From NCBI GenBank assembly GCA_003552765.1, contig PUOI01000588.1, positions 1-5,512 of the forward strand: a stretch of DNA of 5,512 bases. The letters are read 5' to 3'. Made by a program: the position numbers and the translations under genes. This document shows, one piece after another, positions 1-5,512 of this stretch (position 1 is the first letter of the stretch; each line of letters begins with the position of its first letter). The stretch is from Candidatus Hydrogenedentota bacterium (GTDB taxonomy: Bacteria > Hydrogenedentota > Hydrogenedentia > Hydrogenedentales > SLHB01). A model generated the notes under the pieces. It was not told the origin of the DNA. It was given only the letters and a program-made list of their open reading frames with translations, and did no database searches.

Positions 1-1270
1 CGCGGTTCAACTGCACCGCAATCCATCCAAGCTGACAGACAATGTCCGAACACGCCGACACATCCATGGGGCATACGGTGTCTTTCCGTTCCAACACGCT
101 TTCAACGAAATTGCCAGCGTGATTGTCGCTTTCATAGAGCCGGACGGCATCGTCGCCCAGCTCTTCGTCCAACAGCTCAGGGGGATCGGCCTCGATCGCC
201 CCCCGCGACACCCAGATCCAGCCGTCCTCGCCTTCAAAGGTCACGCCTTGGCGATGGCCGGTTTCGCTGTCGGTGAAACTAACGGTTATGCCGTTGGCGT
301 ACTCATACGTAATGTCCCACCCCAGCGGATTATCGCAAAGGGCGTCCCACTCAGCCCATACCGCCTTTCCACGGACCGTCTTCGGCCCCGTCAGCTCCGT
401 ATCCATGCCCCATTGCGCTATGTCGATGTGGTGAATACCCCATCCCGCGATAAACCCAAGCGAATAATCGCTATTGTGGTACCAATACGGTGTGATCACC
501 CGTTGCGGATGGTAGGGCCGTTCGGGAGCGGGACCAAGCCAGCGGTCATAATCGATCCCCTCCGGCGGTTCTTGCCCCTCGATCTGCTCAAGCCCACTCC
601 GTTCTTCCGCGCCAGCCGGCACGCTCACCTTGACCGTATGCAATGGGCCAACGGCGCCGTTGCGAACCAGTTCGCAGGCCCGGCGGAATCGCGCATCCGA
701 GCGCTGTTGCGTGCCGAACTGGAAAACCACATCATGCTTCTCGACGGCCTCGCGCAAGAGTTGCACTTCTTCGATGCTCATCCCCACGGGCTTTTCCAGA
801 TAGATATCCTTGCCCGCCTCGGCGGCGTCTGCGCTGTGGATCACGTGCCAATGGTCCGTGGAGCCGATGAGCACGGCGTCAATATCGTCCCGCGCAAGTA
901 ACTCTTCGTGATCATTGTATGCAGCGCAGTCTTCGTCACCGTAGTACTCATTCACCAGGCGGCGCGCCTCTTCGCGATCATGCTCCTTCACGTCGCAAAC
1001 CGCCGTGACGCGGCAATTCTCAAGCCCCACGAAATGCCGCATTACGGCTCGTCCCCGTCCTCCCGTGCCGATACAACCCAGGTTGACCTTTCCATTTGGA
1101 GAGGCGGCGTGGACATTCCCCGCCACGTGCGGCGCCACAATTTGGGGAATACCAGCCGCCGCGGCCAAGGCGCCGCCACCTGCCCCCAGACGCGTGAGAA
1201 ACTGCCGCCTCCCCATCCCCTTGGCTGCTTGAGATTTTGTGCCGTCACCCAAATCCGCATGCTTTTCCAT
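1..1270 (-). CDS. Tat-exported Gfo/Idh/MocA-family oxidoreductase, 3' end cut by window edge
   Basis: This frame stays open from an ATG at 1270-1268 to the window edge, giving 423 codons with no stop. The start has GGGAG at 1279-1283, 8 bases upstream. Residues 20-55 look like a twin-arginine signal: G-R-R-Q-F-L at 20-25, a Gly/Ala-rich hydrophobic stretch to about 47, and a possible cleavage site after V-H-A (53-55). A Rossmann NAD(P)-binding segment follows, with GCIGTGGRGR at 65-74. The family EKP motif is at 159-161 (Lys160), and GWGIHHID, with paired histidines at 280-281 and Asp283, lies in the C-terminal alpha/beta domain. Members oxidise or reduce sugars and related polyols, or act in NAD-dependent hydrolysis; the substrate cannot be read here. 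Secreted family members are usually about 420-450 residues, so probably only a short tail is missing. It lies 19 bases after the small ExbD-like gene and is likely cotranscribed with it. Family assignment is secure; export is well supported; substrate is unknown. Confidence 0.93.
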   Translation of the reverse strand, partial: MEKHADLGDGTKSQAAKGMGRRQFLTRLGAGGGALAAAAGIPQIVAPHVAGNVHAASPNGKVNLGCIGTGGRGRAVMRHFVGLENCRVTAVCDVKEHDREEARRLVNEYYGDEDCAAYNDHEELLARDDIDAVLIGSTDHWHVIHSADAAEAGKDIYLEKPVGMSIEEVQLLREAVEKHDVVFQFGTQQRSDARFRRACELVRNGAVGPLHTVKVSVPAGAEERSGLEQIEGQEPPEGIDYDRWLGPAPERPYHPQRVITPYWYHNSDYSLGFIAGWGIHHIDIAQWGMDTELTGPKTVRGKAVWAEWDALCDNPLGWDITYEYANGITVSFTDSETGHRQGVTFEGEDGWIWVSRGAIEADPPELLDEELGDDAVRLYESDNHAGNFVESVLERKDTVCPMDVSACSDIVCQLGWIAVQLNR

Positions 1271-1278
1271 CAAACGCT

Positions 1279-1283
1279 CTCCC
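1279..1283 (-). promoter_or_regulatory. Ribosome binding site of the oxidoreductase gene
   Basis: GGGAG lies 8 bases before ATG 1270-1268, inside the 19-base gap after the small ExbD-like gene. It supports this start, which places the twin-arginine motif about 20 residues in, as is usual for Tat signals. Confidence 0.6.
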
Positions 1284-1289
1284 ACCGGT

Positions 1290-1637
1290 TTACTGCACCA
1301 CGTACCGGATCCCATGCTCCCGCAAGACCTCATAAAGCCTGTCACGAGCGAGGGTCCTCGCATCAGACGCGAATATCACATCTACTCTATCATACTCCAA
1401 ATCCAACACAAGAGCTTCCACCTCTTCCAATGAAAGCGTCTCGCCACCAATTCGGTATTCCTCTCCTACGATGGTTATCTGAAGCCTGTCGCCCTCGACC
1501 TGCTCGACGAACTCGGCGCCTCCACCACCCAATCCCAGGGGGAGGCCAGAAAGAACCATGGCGATAATTCCTCCAACCGCCAAGGCCACCGAGCCCCCTA
1601 CCAATACGCCAACTTTGCTCGCTCCAGATTTGCTCAC
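1290..1637 (-). CDS. Small single-pass membrane protein with ExbD-like C-terminal domain
   Basis: This is a 115-residue protein starting at GTG 1637-1635. The start is chosen because AAGGAGGT (1646-1653) sits exactly 8 bases upstream. A longer frame back to 1709 would overlap the preceding gene and ignore that site. Residues 1-9 are short and basic, and about 9-30 form a Gly/Ala/Val/Ile-rich transmembrane helix followed by a glycine-rich linker (31-40). Residues 41-115 form a small soluble domain, with strand-like QITIVG, a YRIGGE turn, the helix SLEEVEALV, strand VDVIFASDAR, helix DRLYEVLREHG and final strand IRYVV. That order matches the periplasmic domain of ExbD/TolR proteins, a match made by eye. 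Unlike canonical ExbD, the membrane helix has no acidic residue, so it probably cannot relay protons. It lies 22 bases after the coiled-coil ExbD-like gene and 19 before the oxidoreductase. It may be an accessory stator-like subunit, or just a membrane-anchored domain of unknown role. Confidence 0.82.
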   Translation of the reverse strand: MSKSGASKVGVLVGGSVALAVGGIIAMVLSGLPLGLGGGGAEFVEQVEGDRLQITIVGEEYRIGGETLSLEEVEALVLDLEYDRVDVIFASDARTLARDRLYEVLREHGIRYVVQ

Positions 1638-1645
1638 GGTCTTGT

Positions 1646-1653
1646 ACCTCCTT
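1646..1653 (-). promoter_or_regulatory. Ribosome binding site that decides the small ExbD-like gene's GTG start
   Basis: AAGGAGGT is a full anti-16S match, 8 bases before GTG 1637-1635. It sits in the 22-base gap after the tandem TGA TAA stops of the preceding gene. It rules against the longer frame opening at 1709. Confidence 0.85.
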
Positions 1654-1659
1654 CCATTA

Positions 1660-2502
1660 TCAAGGCGGGCTTTCGGTGTATCCCCACTCGGAGACATGCA
1701 CCGCCGCATGTACGTCCGGACGCCCGCGGATATCTCGTGCGAAGTCCTCCACCCCCGCCAGCACGGCCCGCTCGGCCGCCACGGTGCAATTCTCCCGTGT
1801 TATGATGATCAACACGAGCGGTTTGGGAGCGGGCAGACGGGAAAAAGCGTTGCGCAGCGCGTGCAGGGTGTGCTCGCGGTTGGTGTAATACAAATTCTCA
1901 ATGTAGGTGACGCCAGCGGAGGCGAACCTAATCTCATCCGATTTGGTGATGTGGATCTCCCAGAAATCGACCTGCCGCTTCACTTCCTCCATCTGACGGA
2001 CATACCTCACCGCCTCGGCCGGATCTGCGTCGCGGAGCTGTTCGAGACGCGCCTCGATTTGATTCGCCTCGCTCGCGTCCAGATGCGCCGTCATGGCCTC
2101 GGCCACATCTTCCGGAACGCGAAAGGCGTCCGCCACGGCCTCCAAGATGTGAAGCGCCTCCCGCTCCAGGTCCTCCGCCCGTTCCAGACGCTCTCGGACG
2201 TCTTCCTGGAGGTCCAACTGTTCGCTCAACTCGTCCAGCTCGGCGAGAAGCACTTCCTCGCGATCCCGGTATTCCTCAAGCTCCTCCTCCAACTCGGTCA
2301 GGCGCCTGCGGTACTCGTCCCGTTCCTGGCGTTGCCGGTTGCGTTCCTCGCGAAGCTGGCCCACCTGGACATCGCGCTCCTCCACCGTGTCCGCAAGCTC
2401 GTAGACCGAATCGTTCAACGCCAGCGCTTGAGCAAAGATGACGATGATCAACAGGTCAAGCAAGGGCGTCAGTTGAGGGGTTTTTCGCCGTCTCTTGGAC
2501 AT
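1660..2502 (-). CDS. ExbD/TolR-like proton-channel partner with long periplasmic coiled coil
   Basis: This 280-residue protein has a basic cytoplasmic N-terminus (KRRRK, 3-7) and one transmembrane helix at about 11-29. The helix opens with L-T-P-L-L-D, matching the T-P-x-x-D of ExbD, so Asp16 is the likely proton-relay residue (Asp25 in E. coli ExbD). Residues 36-96 show an unbroken 3-4 hydrophobic heptad pattern rich in Glu and Arg (for example L68, L71, L75, Y78, L85, L89, L92, L96). Helical sequence continues to about 120. Residues 177-280 form an alpha/beta domain (FWEIHI, a turn, a helix near 209-222, PLVLIIIT, a helix near 241-257) that resembles an elaborated ExbD periplasmic domain. 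ExbD is usually about 140 residues, so this one is doubled by the stalk. The start overlaps the ExbB-like gene by 47 bases, with AG-rich ribosome-site sequence inside that gene. Tandem TGA TAA stops end it. The ExbD relation of the N-terminus is strong; the C-terminal relation is inferred; its load is unknown. Confidence 0.88.
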   Translation of the reverse strand: MSKRRRKTPQLTPLLDLLIIVIFAQALALNDSVYELADTVEERDVQVGQLREERNRQRQERDEYRRRLTELEEELEEYRDREEVLLAELDELSEQLDLQEDVRERLERAEDLEREALHILEAVADAFRVPEDVAEAMTAHLDASEANQIEARLEQLRDADPAEAVRYVRQMEEVKRQVDFWEIHITKSDEIRFASAGVTYIENLYYTNREHTLHALRNAFSRLPAPKPLVLIIITRENCTVAAERAVLAGVEDFARDIRGRPDVHAAVHVSEWGYTESPP

Positions 2503-3172
2503 ATCCTCGCTCTCTCTCCCTGCTGGGCGCGCTAAGTTGCGTCTTGACCCTCGAAATCAGCCGGCGCACGGCGTCCCGCTGTTCCGACAGACGGACGAAC
2601 TCGGACTCGCGCCGGGCGATCCAGAAGCTGAACACCATGTACAAGACCAAGCCAACAAAGGTGGTCCACAAGGCGGCCGCGAAGCTGGATATGAGGGCCT
2701 GGGTTTGCATGACCCCTGCCCCCCCATCCATTCCGCTCGCAAACAGACCAGCCGAAATCGATGTAATCGTCCCCAAAATGCCCAGATAGGGATAAAGGTC
2801 GATCAAAGTCTCCGTAACCCGGAACCGCCGCTCAAAATCCAGGGTGTGCATGTAATCTTTGCGCTCGTCCTTGGTGTTAATCCTGTACAACAGGTCCCGC
2901 CTGTCCGTATTGCGATGCGGATTATCGATGATTTCCTGCACATCTTGAATGAAGGAATCCACCCTTTCGCTAAGGCTGTCGCGTTCCCGCTCCTCGGATC
3001 GGTAGGCAAGCGGCCCCAGGAATCCTTTCAACACATCCTTCAGCTCGATCTGCTTCCGCTTGTACTGTCTATTGAGCCACAGGCACAACCCCAGATTCAC
3101 GATGAAGGCGGTCGAAAACACGAACACAAAGAAGACATGAACGGCCCATGTCATCGTTTCTTGGAATCCCAT
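2456..3172 (-). CDS. MotA/TolQ/ExbB-family proton channel protein
   Basis: This inner-membrane channel subunit should use the proton motive force with the ExbD-like partner encoded next to it. From the chosen ATG (3172) it has 238 residues, within the usual ExbB/TolQ range. Helix 1 is about 9-33, followed by basic N-R-Q-Y-K-R-K (34-40) and a charged cytoplasmic loop to about 120. Helix 2 contains Y-P-Y-L-G-I-L-G-T (127-135) and helix 3 spans about 160-185 with A-A-L-W-T-T-F-V-G-L. These match the family's conserved P-x-x-G-L-L-G-T and A-L-x-x-T-x-x-G-L signatures, including the channel threonines (Thr135 and Thr171). The helix-3 glutamate of E. coli ExbB (Glu176) appears replaced by Ala166. 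The frame also opens at GTG 3199 and ATG 3184. I prefer 3172 because the extra residues (YKKRMKQ) would put a basic patch on the periplasmic side, but no start has a good ribosome site. Family secure; start uncertain; cargo unknown. Confidence 0.9.
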   Translation of the reverse strand: MGFQETMTWAVHVFFVFVFSTAFIVNLGLCLWLNRQYKRKQIELKDVLKGFLGPLAYRSEERERDSLSERVDSFIQDVQEIIDNPHRNTDRRDLLYRINTKDERKDYMHTLDFERRFRVTETLIDLYPYLGILGTITSISAGLFASGMDGGAGVMQTQALISSFAAALWTTFVGLVLYMVFSFWIARRESEFVRLSEQRDAVRRLISRVKTQLSAPSRERERGYVQETAKNPSTDALA

Positions 3173-3220
3173 GCCTTGCTTCATCCTTTTCTTGTACACG
3201 GCCGTGAGAAGCCGTCCAGG

Positions 3221-3246
3221 AAAACGCTTCCCGTCACAACGGGAGC
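3221..3246 (-). terminator. Hairpin with short T run: candidate terminator or leader attenuator
   Basis: On the minus strand GCTCCCG pairs with CGGGAAGC (one bulged A) around the 6-base loop TTGTGA. It is followed at once by GTTTT and then CC. The stem is sound but the T run is only four long, so termination may be weak. It lies 158 bases after the OppF-like stop and about 49 bases before the ExbB-like start. It could end the transporter transcript, or act as an attenuator if transcription of the left block starts further upstream. Confidence 0.35.
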
Positions 3247-3316
3247 CTGAACTGTTCTATTCGCAGGTAATCGTTAAGCGGGACTTCGCTTGGCCCCCGC
3301 ACGCCGCCGCGTTGCA

Positions 3317-3337
3317 GGGATTATCCCCGAGATCTCG
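3317..3337. repeat. Two adjacent palindromes in the inter-operon gap
   Basis: GGGATTATCCC (3317-3327, symmetric around one central base) is directly followed by the perfect 10-base palindrome CGAGATCTCG (3328-3337). The first covers the candidate -10 box and the second lies in the promoter spacer, a position suited to an operator. No regulator is encoded in the window, so a binding role is inference only. Confidence 0.35.
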
Positions 3338-3349
3338 CTTCAAGTGCAA
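3320..3349 (-). promoter_or_regulatory. Candidate sigma70-like promoter for the ExbB-like block
   Basis: On the minus strand, TTGCAC (3349-3344) and GATAAT (3325-3320) are separated by 18 bases. The -10 matches TATAAT at five of six positions; the -35 keeps only TTG. Transcription from here would leave a leader of about 140 bases before the ExbB-like start, containing the hairpin at 3221-3246. The promoter rules of this organism are unknown, so the call is tentative. Confidence 0.25.
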
Positions 3350-3375
3350 TACCCGTGATCCCGGCGGAACGGCGA

Positions 3376-3392
3376 GGCGCTCCATCAGCGCC
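3376..3392 (-). other. Short hairpin just after the OppF-like stop
   Basis: A perfect 6-base stem (GGCGCT with AGCGCC) encloses a 5-base loop, 11 bases past the TAA stop at 3404. No T run follows on either strand, so it is not a standard intrinsic terminator. It could stabilise the 3' end of the transporter mRNA, or be chance in GC-rich DNA. Confidence 0.25.
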
Positions 3393-3403
3393 ATGCCTCC
3401 GGC

Positions 3404-4417
3404 TTATGGCGTGGGGCTGGCGAGGTGTTCGGGAGCCGGCGCATGGACATGGCAAGCGGCGGTGTGACCGGGTCCAACTTCCACGAGGCGCTGGCCCCAT
3501 TGCGCGCATTCCGGCTGCGCGTGGGGGCAGCGGGGATGGAAATGACACCCCGGGGGCGGATTGATGGGGCTGGGCGTGTCGCCCCGGAGAATGATGCGTT
3601 CCCGTTTGCGGTGGGGTTCGGGTTCGGGCACGGCGGAAAGCAACGAGCGGGTGTAAGGATGGACGCACGCATTGAAGATCGCTTCCACGGGACCATACTC
3701 GACAATGCGCCCGAGGTACATGACGGCGACGTAATCCGAGATGTGGCGGATCACGCTGAGGTTGTGTCCGATAAAGAGATAGGTCAAGCCGAGCCGTTGC
3801 TGAAGGTCTTCCATGAGGTTGAGGATCTGCGCCTGAATGGACACGTCCAACGCGGATACCGGCTCGTCCGCCACGATGAGATCGGGCTCCACCGCCAGGG
3901 CGCGCGCAATGCCGATGCGCTGGCGCTGGCCGCCGCTGAATTCGTTGGGATAACGGTCGGCGGCGTCCGGCGATAGTCCGACAAGCCGGAGCAGTTCCTC
4001 CACACGTTCGCGGCGTTGGTGGCGGGGAACCAGCCCGTGCACGGCCATGGCCTCGGAAATCATCGAGTACACCGTCATGCGGGGGTTCAAGGATCCGTAG
4101 GGGTCCTGAAAGATAATCTGCATGCGCCGGCGCAAGGATCGCACTTGCCGCCGGTTCAGCTCGGTGATGTCGCTTCCATCGAACAGGATGCGGCCATCGG
4201 TCGGTTCGATAAGCCGGAGAATACAGCGCCCCGCCGTTGTCTTGCCGCTTCCGCTCTCTCCCACGAGGCTGAGCGTCTTGCCCCTCGGGATGCTGAAGCT
4301 GACATCGTCCACTGCGCGCACGTGCCCCGCCACCCGGCCAAACACACCGCTGTGCACGGGGAAATGCTTCACCAAGTTGCGTACTTCCAATAAGGGGCCA
4401 TCCGTGCTCATGCTCAT
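3404..4417 (-). CDS. oppF: Peptide/nickel-type ABC transporter ATP-binding protein, OppF/DppF-like
   Basis: This 337-residue ATPase should power import of oligopeptides, dipeptides or a related solute on the cytoplasmic face of the permease. Visible motifs are Walker A G-E-S-G-S-G-K-T (53-60), Q-loop Gln104 in [12 protein letters not shown], signature F-S-G-G-Q-R-Q-R (160-167), Walker B LIVADE (180-185, Glu185 catalytic), D-loop SALD (188-191) and H-loop His218. After about residue 250 comes the oligopeptide/dipeptide-type extension ([15 protein letters not shown]). It has Cys291, Cys297, Cys304 and Cys322, the pattern that binds a 4Fe-4S cluster in some Opp/Dpp ATPases. The ATG overlaps the stop of the upstream ATPase as ATGA, indicating translational coupling; GAGGAG lies 11 bases before it. 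The usual S-H-D-L around the H-loop reads G-H-N-L here, a tolerated variant. The F-type assignment rests on being second of the pair and on the [16 protein letters not shown] segment. Opp versus Dpp or another substrate cannot be settled. Confidence 0.95.
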   Translation of the reverse strand: MSMSTDGPLLEVRNLVKHFPVHSGVFGRVAGHVRAVDDVSFSIPRGKTLSLVGESGSGKTTAGRCILRLIEPTDGRILFDGSDITELNRRQVRSLRRRMQIIFQDPYGSLNPRMTVYSMISEAMAVHGLVPRHQRRERVEELLRLVGLSPDAADRYPNEFSGGQRQRIGIARALAVEPDLIVADEPVSALDVSIQAQILNLMEDLQQRLGLTYLFIGHNLSVIRHISDYVAVMYLGRIVEYGPVEAIFNACVHPYTRSLLSAVPEPEPHRKRERIILRGDTPSPINPPPGCHFHPRCPHAQPECAQWGQRLVEVGPGHTAACHVHAPAPEHLASPTP

Positions 4418-5448
4418 GGGGCGGCGGTCTCCTCTGGGATTCCCGTCGGGCGTCCCTGTTCAGCCATCACCGCGGCGTCGTGAAGCCAGCAAGCCACGCG
4501 GTGCTCTTCGCTAACGGGCTCAAGCAAGGGCACACGTTTCGGGCATACATCCATGGCGTACCGGCAGCGGGGGTGAAACCGGCAGCCCGACGGAAAGTGC
4601 GCCGAGTTCGGCACAACGCCCGGAATGGGCTCCAGCGGCTGGCGTCCAACCGATAGCTTCGGCAACGAGTTGAACAATCCCAGCGTATACGGATGCTTGG
4701 GATCCTCGAACACGCGGTCCATGGGGGCTTGCTCAATGATTTGCCCCGCGTACATGATGGCCACGTCTTCCGCGTTTTCCGCCACGATGCCGAGGTCATG
4801 CGTGATAAGCAGCATAGCCATGTGCTGCTCTTCTTGAAGGGAGCGAAGCAAATCCAAGATTTGCGCTTGGATGGTCACATCCAGGGCCGTGGTGGGCTCG
4901 TCGGCGATGAGGAGAACGGGGTCGCACGCCAAGGCCATGGCGATCATCACGCGCTGACGCATCCCGCCGGACATCTGATGCGGGTAAGCGTCGACCCGTT
5001 CGCCCGGCGAAGGGATGCCCACGCGCTCCAGCAGCGCAATGGTCTGCTGGCGGGCCTCCTCCTTTGAGACGCCCTTGTGCAAACGGATGGTATTGGCGAT
5101 CTGGCTGCCGATACGGAACACGGGGTTCAGGCTGGTCATGGGTTCTTGGAAGATCATGGAGATCTTGTTGCCCCGAATCCGGCGCATTTCCTTTTCGGAG
5201 AGTTCCAGCACGTCCTGGCCTTGGAAGAAGATCTGGCCCTCCACGATTTCGCCGGGCGGGCTCGGGACCAGCCGAAGGATGGAAAGCGCGGTCATGCTCT
5301 TGCCGCATCCGCTCTCGCCCACCAAGGCCAACGTTTCCCCCGGACGGATGTCAAAGGACACGTCGTCGACCGCACGGGCCACGCCCGCGTCGGTGTGAAA
5401 GTAGGTCTTCAGATTGTGGACGCTGAGTATGGAGTCCCCTTGGTTCAC
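4414..5448 (-). CDS. oppD: Peptide/nickel-type ABC transporter ATP-binding protein, OppD/DppD-like
   Basis: This 344-residue ATPase is the first member of the pair and should dimerise with the protein encoded immediately downstream. It starts at GTG 5448-5446, supported by AGGAGG at 5453-5458, 4 bases upstream. Visible motifs are Walker A G-E-S-G-C-G-K-S (44-51), Q-loop Gln101 in [12 protein letters not shown] (a D-type hallmark), signature M-S-G-G-M-R-Q-R (159-166), Walker B LLIADE (179-184, Glu184 catalytic), D-loop TALD (187-190) and H-loop His217 in ITHDLG. The C-terminal oligopeptide-type extension starts near 251 ([13 protein letters not shown]). It has Cys289, Cys295, Cys302 and Cys320, the expected spacing for a 4Fe-4S site. 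The length is normal for OppD/DppD. All catalytic residues are present in both ATPases, so neither site looks degenerate. Substrate-binding protein and permeases are not in this window and are probably further upstream. The exact substrate is open. Confidence 0.96.
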   Translation of the reverse strand: MNQGDSILSVHNLKTYFHTDAGVARAVDDVSFDIRPGETLALVGESGCGKSMTALSILRLVPSPPGEIVEGQIFFQGQDVLELSEKEMRRIRGNKISMIFQEPMTSLNPVFRIGSQIANTIRLHKGVSKEEARQQTIALLERVGIPSPGERVDAYPHQMSGGMRQRVMIAMALACDPVLLIADEPTTALDVTIQAQILDLLRSLQEEQHMAMLLITHDLGIVAENAEDVAIMYAGQIIEQAPMDRVFEDPKHPYTLGLFNSLPKLSVGRQPLEPIPGVVPNSAHFPSGCRFHPRCRYAMDVCPKRVPLLEPVSEEHRVACWLHDAAVMAEQGRPTGIPEETAAP

Positions 5449-5452
5449 GAAT

Positions 5453-5458
5453 CCTCCT
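5453..5458 (-). promoter_or_regulatory. Ribosome binding site of the OppD-like gene
   Basis: AGGAGG lies 4 bases before GTG 5448-5446. It supports the GTG as the true start even though no ATG is nearby. It overlaps the stop codon of the possible upstream reading frame, which would couple the two genes. Confidence 0.75.
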
Positions 5459-5512
5459 CACGCTTGGAGCGAAGCGAAAGCGCTTTGTCTTGGTTGGTCT
5501 ATTGCCTCAACC
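5458..5512 (-). CDS. Possible C-terminal tail of an upstream gene (partial)
   Basis: Reading leftward from the window edge, only one of three frames stays open. It gives 17 codons ending in TGA at 5460-5458, and the other two frames stop at once. The stop lies 9 bases before the GTG of the OppD-like gene and its last base touches that gene's AGGAGG site. This is the arrangement expected inside an operon. By analogy with opp/dpp operons the gene could be a DppC/OppC permease, but the visible residues (VEAIDQPRQSAFASLQA) do not identify it. It may equally be non-coding leader sequence. Confidence 0.35.
   Translation of the reverse strand, partial: VEAIDQPRQSAFASLQA

Noticed and set aside
119..901. 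260-codon open frame on the plus strand
   Set aside because: It is antisense to the oxidoreductase, which shows clear family motifs along the same stretch. The plus-strand product has no recognisable domain and reflects high-GC codon bias.
908..1567. 219-codon open frame on the plus strand
   Set aside because: It crosses the gap between two well-supported minus-strand genes and part of both. Its product is low-complexity, rich in Pro, His and Arg, with no motif.
1638..1709. Longer start for the small ExbD-like gene
   Set aside because: It would add 24 residues, overlap the previous gene by 50 bases and place the perfect AAGGAGGT site inside the coding sequence.
1558..2535. 325-codon open frame on the plus strand
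   Set aside because: It mirrors the coiled-coil ExbD-like gene, where Glu/Arg/Leu codons leave the antisense frame open. The minus-strand product has the TPxxD motif, heptads, tight gene spacing and a ribosome site.
1660..3172. Zorya-type phage defence motor (ZorA-ZorB) or flagellar MotAB
   Set aside because: The channel protein lacks ZorA's long C-terminal coiled-coil tail, no OmpA/peptidoglycan-binding domain is seen in its partner, and no defence helicase or nuclease gene is present. The helix motifs fit ExbB/ExbD better than MotA/MotB.
3173..3199. GTG start at 3199 for the ExbB-like protein
   Set aside because: There is no ribosome site before it, and the added basic residues would fall on the periplasmic side. 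It is not excluded, so it is mentioned in the gene entry.
2495..3250. 251-codon open frame on the plus strand
   Set aside because: It is antisense to the ExbB-like gene, whose family signatures are unmistakable. No domain is visible in the plus-strand product.

Overview
The window is a compact, GC-rich (roughly 60% by eye) bacterial segment in which every credible gene lies on the minus strand. It reads from high to low coordinates: the probable tail of an unseen gene, a pair of peptide/nickel-type ABC transporter ATPases, a 231-base gap, a three-gene ExbB/ExbD-like inner-membrane proton-channel cluster, and a nearly complete secreted Gfo/Idh/MocA-family oxidoreductase that runs off the left edge. 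I see no tRNA, rRNA, CRISPR array, insertion sequence or long direct repeat.

The organism cannot be named from this sequence. TolQ/ExbB and ExbD-type proteins point to a Gram-negative, double-membraned cell. A Tat-exported Gfo/Idh/MocA protein is a habit of Planctomycetota, Verrucomicrobiota, Hydrogenedentota and related environmental bacteria. The phylum-level guess is an inference.

Right block (3404-5512): the OppD/DppD-like and OppF/DppF-like ATPases overlap by 4 bases (ATGA) and should form the heterodimeric motor of an oligopeptide- or dipeptide-type importer. Both carry the C-terminal oligopeptide-type extension with four cysteines. The last 55 bases contain one open frame that stops just before the strong ribosome site of the first ATPase. 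This would fit the end of a permease gene, but the piece is too short to identify.

Middle gap (3173-3403): it holds a hairpin followed by a short T run, a sigma70-like promoter candidate and two adjacent palindromes. This suggests that the left block has its own regulated transcription start.

Left block (1-3172): an ExbB/TolQ-like channel protein overlaps by 47 bases an ExbD-like protein. That protein keeps the TPxxD transmembrane motif but carries a long periplasmic coiled coil. Next comes a 115-residue single-pass protein whose C-terminus resembles a second ExbD periplasmic domain without the proton-coupling aspartate. After 19 bases comes the Tat-signal oxidoreductase. The spacing suggests one operon. 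The one-channel, two-ExbD-like composition recalls the general plan of motors such as Myxococcus AglRQS, but the coiled-coil stalk and the Asp-less partner make this cluster the most interesting part of the window. Its function is not known from the sequence.
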